In this document: in pieces, positions 22,675 through 22,752 of the stretch
How the letters are laid out: the number at the start of each line of letters is the position of its first letter
How positions within the stretch are numbered: the stretch's first letter is position 1
Source: CAYJGN01 sp964369635
GTDB taxonomy: Bacteria > Bacillota > Clostridia > Oscillospirales > Ruminococcaceae
NCBI GenBank assembly: GCA_964369635.1
Contig: CAYJGN010000031.1
Coordinates: 1 to 22,752 of the forward strand
DNA: 22,752 nt
Reading direction: 5' to 3'
Notes under the pieces: model-generated
What the model saw: only the letters and a program-made list of their open reading frames with translations
Told to the model about the DNA's origin: nothing
Database searches by the model: none
Made by a program: the position numbers and the translations under genes

Positions 22675-22752
22675 CTTCTATTTTCCCATTATCGACAAAA
22701 AAAACAAAGTTTTTTATCGCTTATCTTGTTTTTTAGGTAATAAAACACAGAT
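22675..22752. repeat. Direct repeat, copy 2, running off the window
   Basis: This is the second copy of the repeat at 22538-22615. Identity continues to the last base of the window, so the repeat extends further right and may be part of a longer array. No open frame covers both copies. Confidence 0.85.

Overview
The window looks like a near-origin segment of a Bacillota (Firmicutes) chromosome, most likely an uncultured member of class Clostridia. The evidence is a set of genes that sit around oriC in this phylum (remB, gyrB, gyrA; mnmE, mnmG, rsmG, noc, parA, parB), two perfect parS sites, a PerR-type regulator, a YtrA-type GntR regulator, GGAGG-type ribosome binding sites, and moderately AT-rich coding DNA. 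No rRNA, tRNA, CRISPR array, transposase or phage gene was found. Nearly all genes are on the minus strand. oriC (dnaA, dnaN, recF) is therefore expected just beyond the right edge, with the fork running right to left.

Layout, left to right. Positions 1-192 hold a hairpin-rich repeat fragment. A VOC protein gene (193-570, -) is followed by a 0.9-kb gene-free region (571-1498) full of repeats, hairpins and terminators. A GNAT acetyltransferase (1499-1939, -) follows. The block parA-parB-serS-acyl-ACP thioesterase (2067-5834, -) is tightly packed, with two parS sites upstream (5911-5926 and 6000-6015). Then come noc (6401-7198, -) and the tRNA/rRNA modification operon mnmE-mnmG-rsmG (7341-11439, -). 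perR (11909-12313, +) has its own promoter and operator. A pair of bacterial-PH-domain membrane proteins (12692-14426, -) precedes metA (14710-15645, -). A 0.6-kb AT-rich gap leads to a GntR regulator (16235-16888, +) with a perfect operator. A lipoprotein gene (16990-17604, -) overlaps gyrA (17591-20149, -). gyrB (20167-22101, -) and remB (22247-22492, -) follow, and the right edge holds a 137-bp-period direct repeat.

Function. ParA, ParB and Noc with parS handle chromosome segregation and nucleoid occlusion. GyrB/GyrA control supercoiling. MnmE/MnmG modify the tRNA wobble uridine and RsmG methylates 16S rRNA. SerRS is translationally coupled to a thioesterase. MetA, with Glu111, predicts O-acetylhomoserine as the methionine precursor. 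PerR carries all five regulatory-metal residues of peroxide sensors.

The most unusual signal is in the intergenic DNA. Five dispersed elements of 77-92 bp (911-1002, 6107-6189, 11632-11714, 12565-12642, 14568-14644) each fold into a compact cloverleaf. A GC-rich 9-13 bp closing stem encloses three short-loop hairpin arms with almost no unpaired bases at the junction. Primary sequence differs between copies, but pairing is kept by paired changes, and arm types recur in different order. Some copies lie in strand-asymmetric flanks with 20-21 bp tandem repeats. I know no named family that fits, and this is the best candidate for an undescribed system here.
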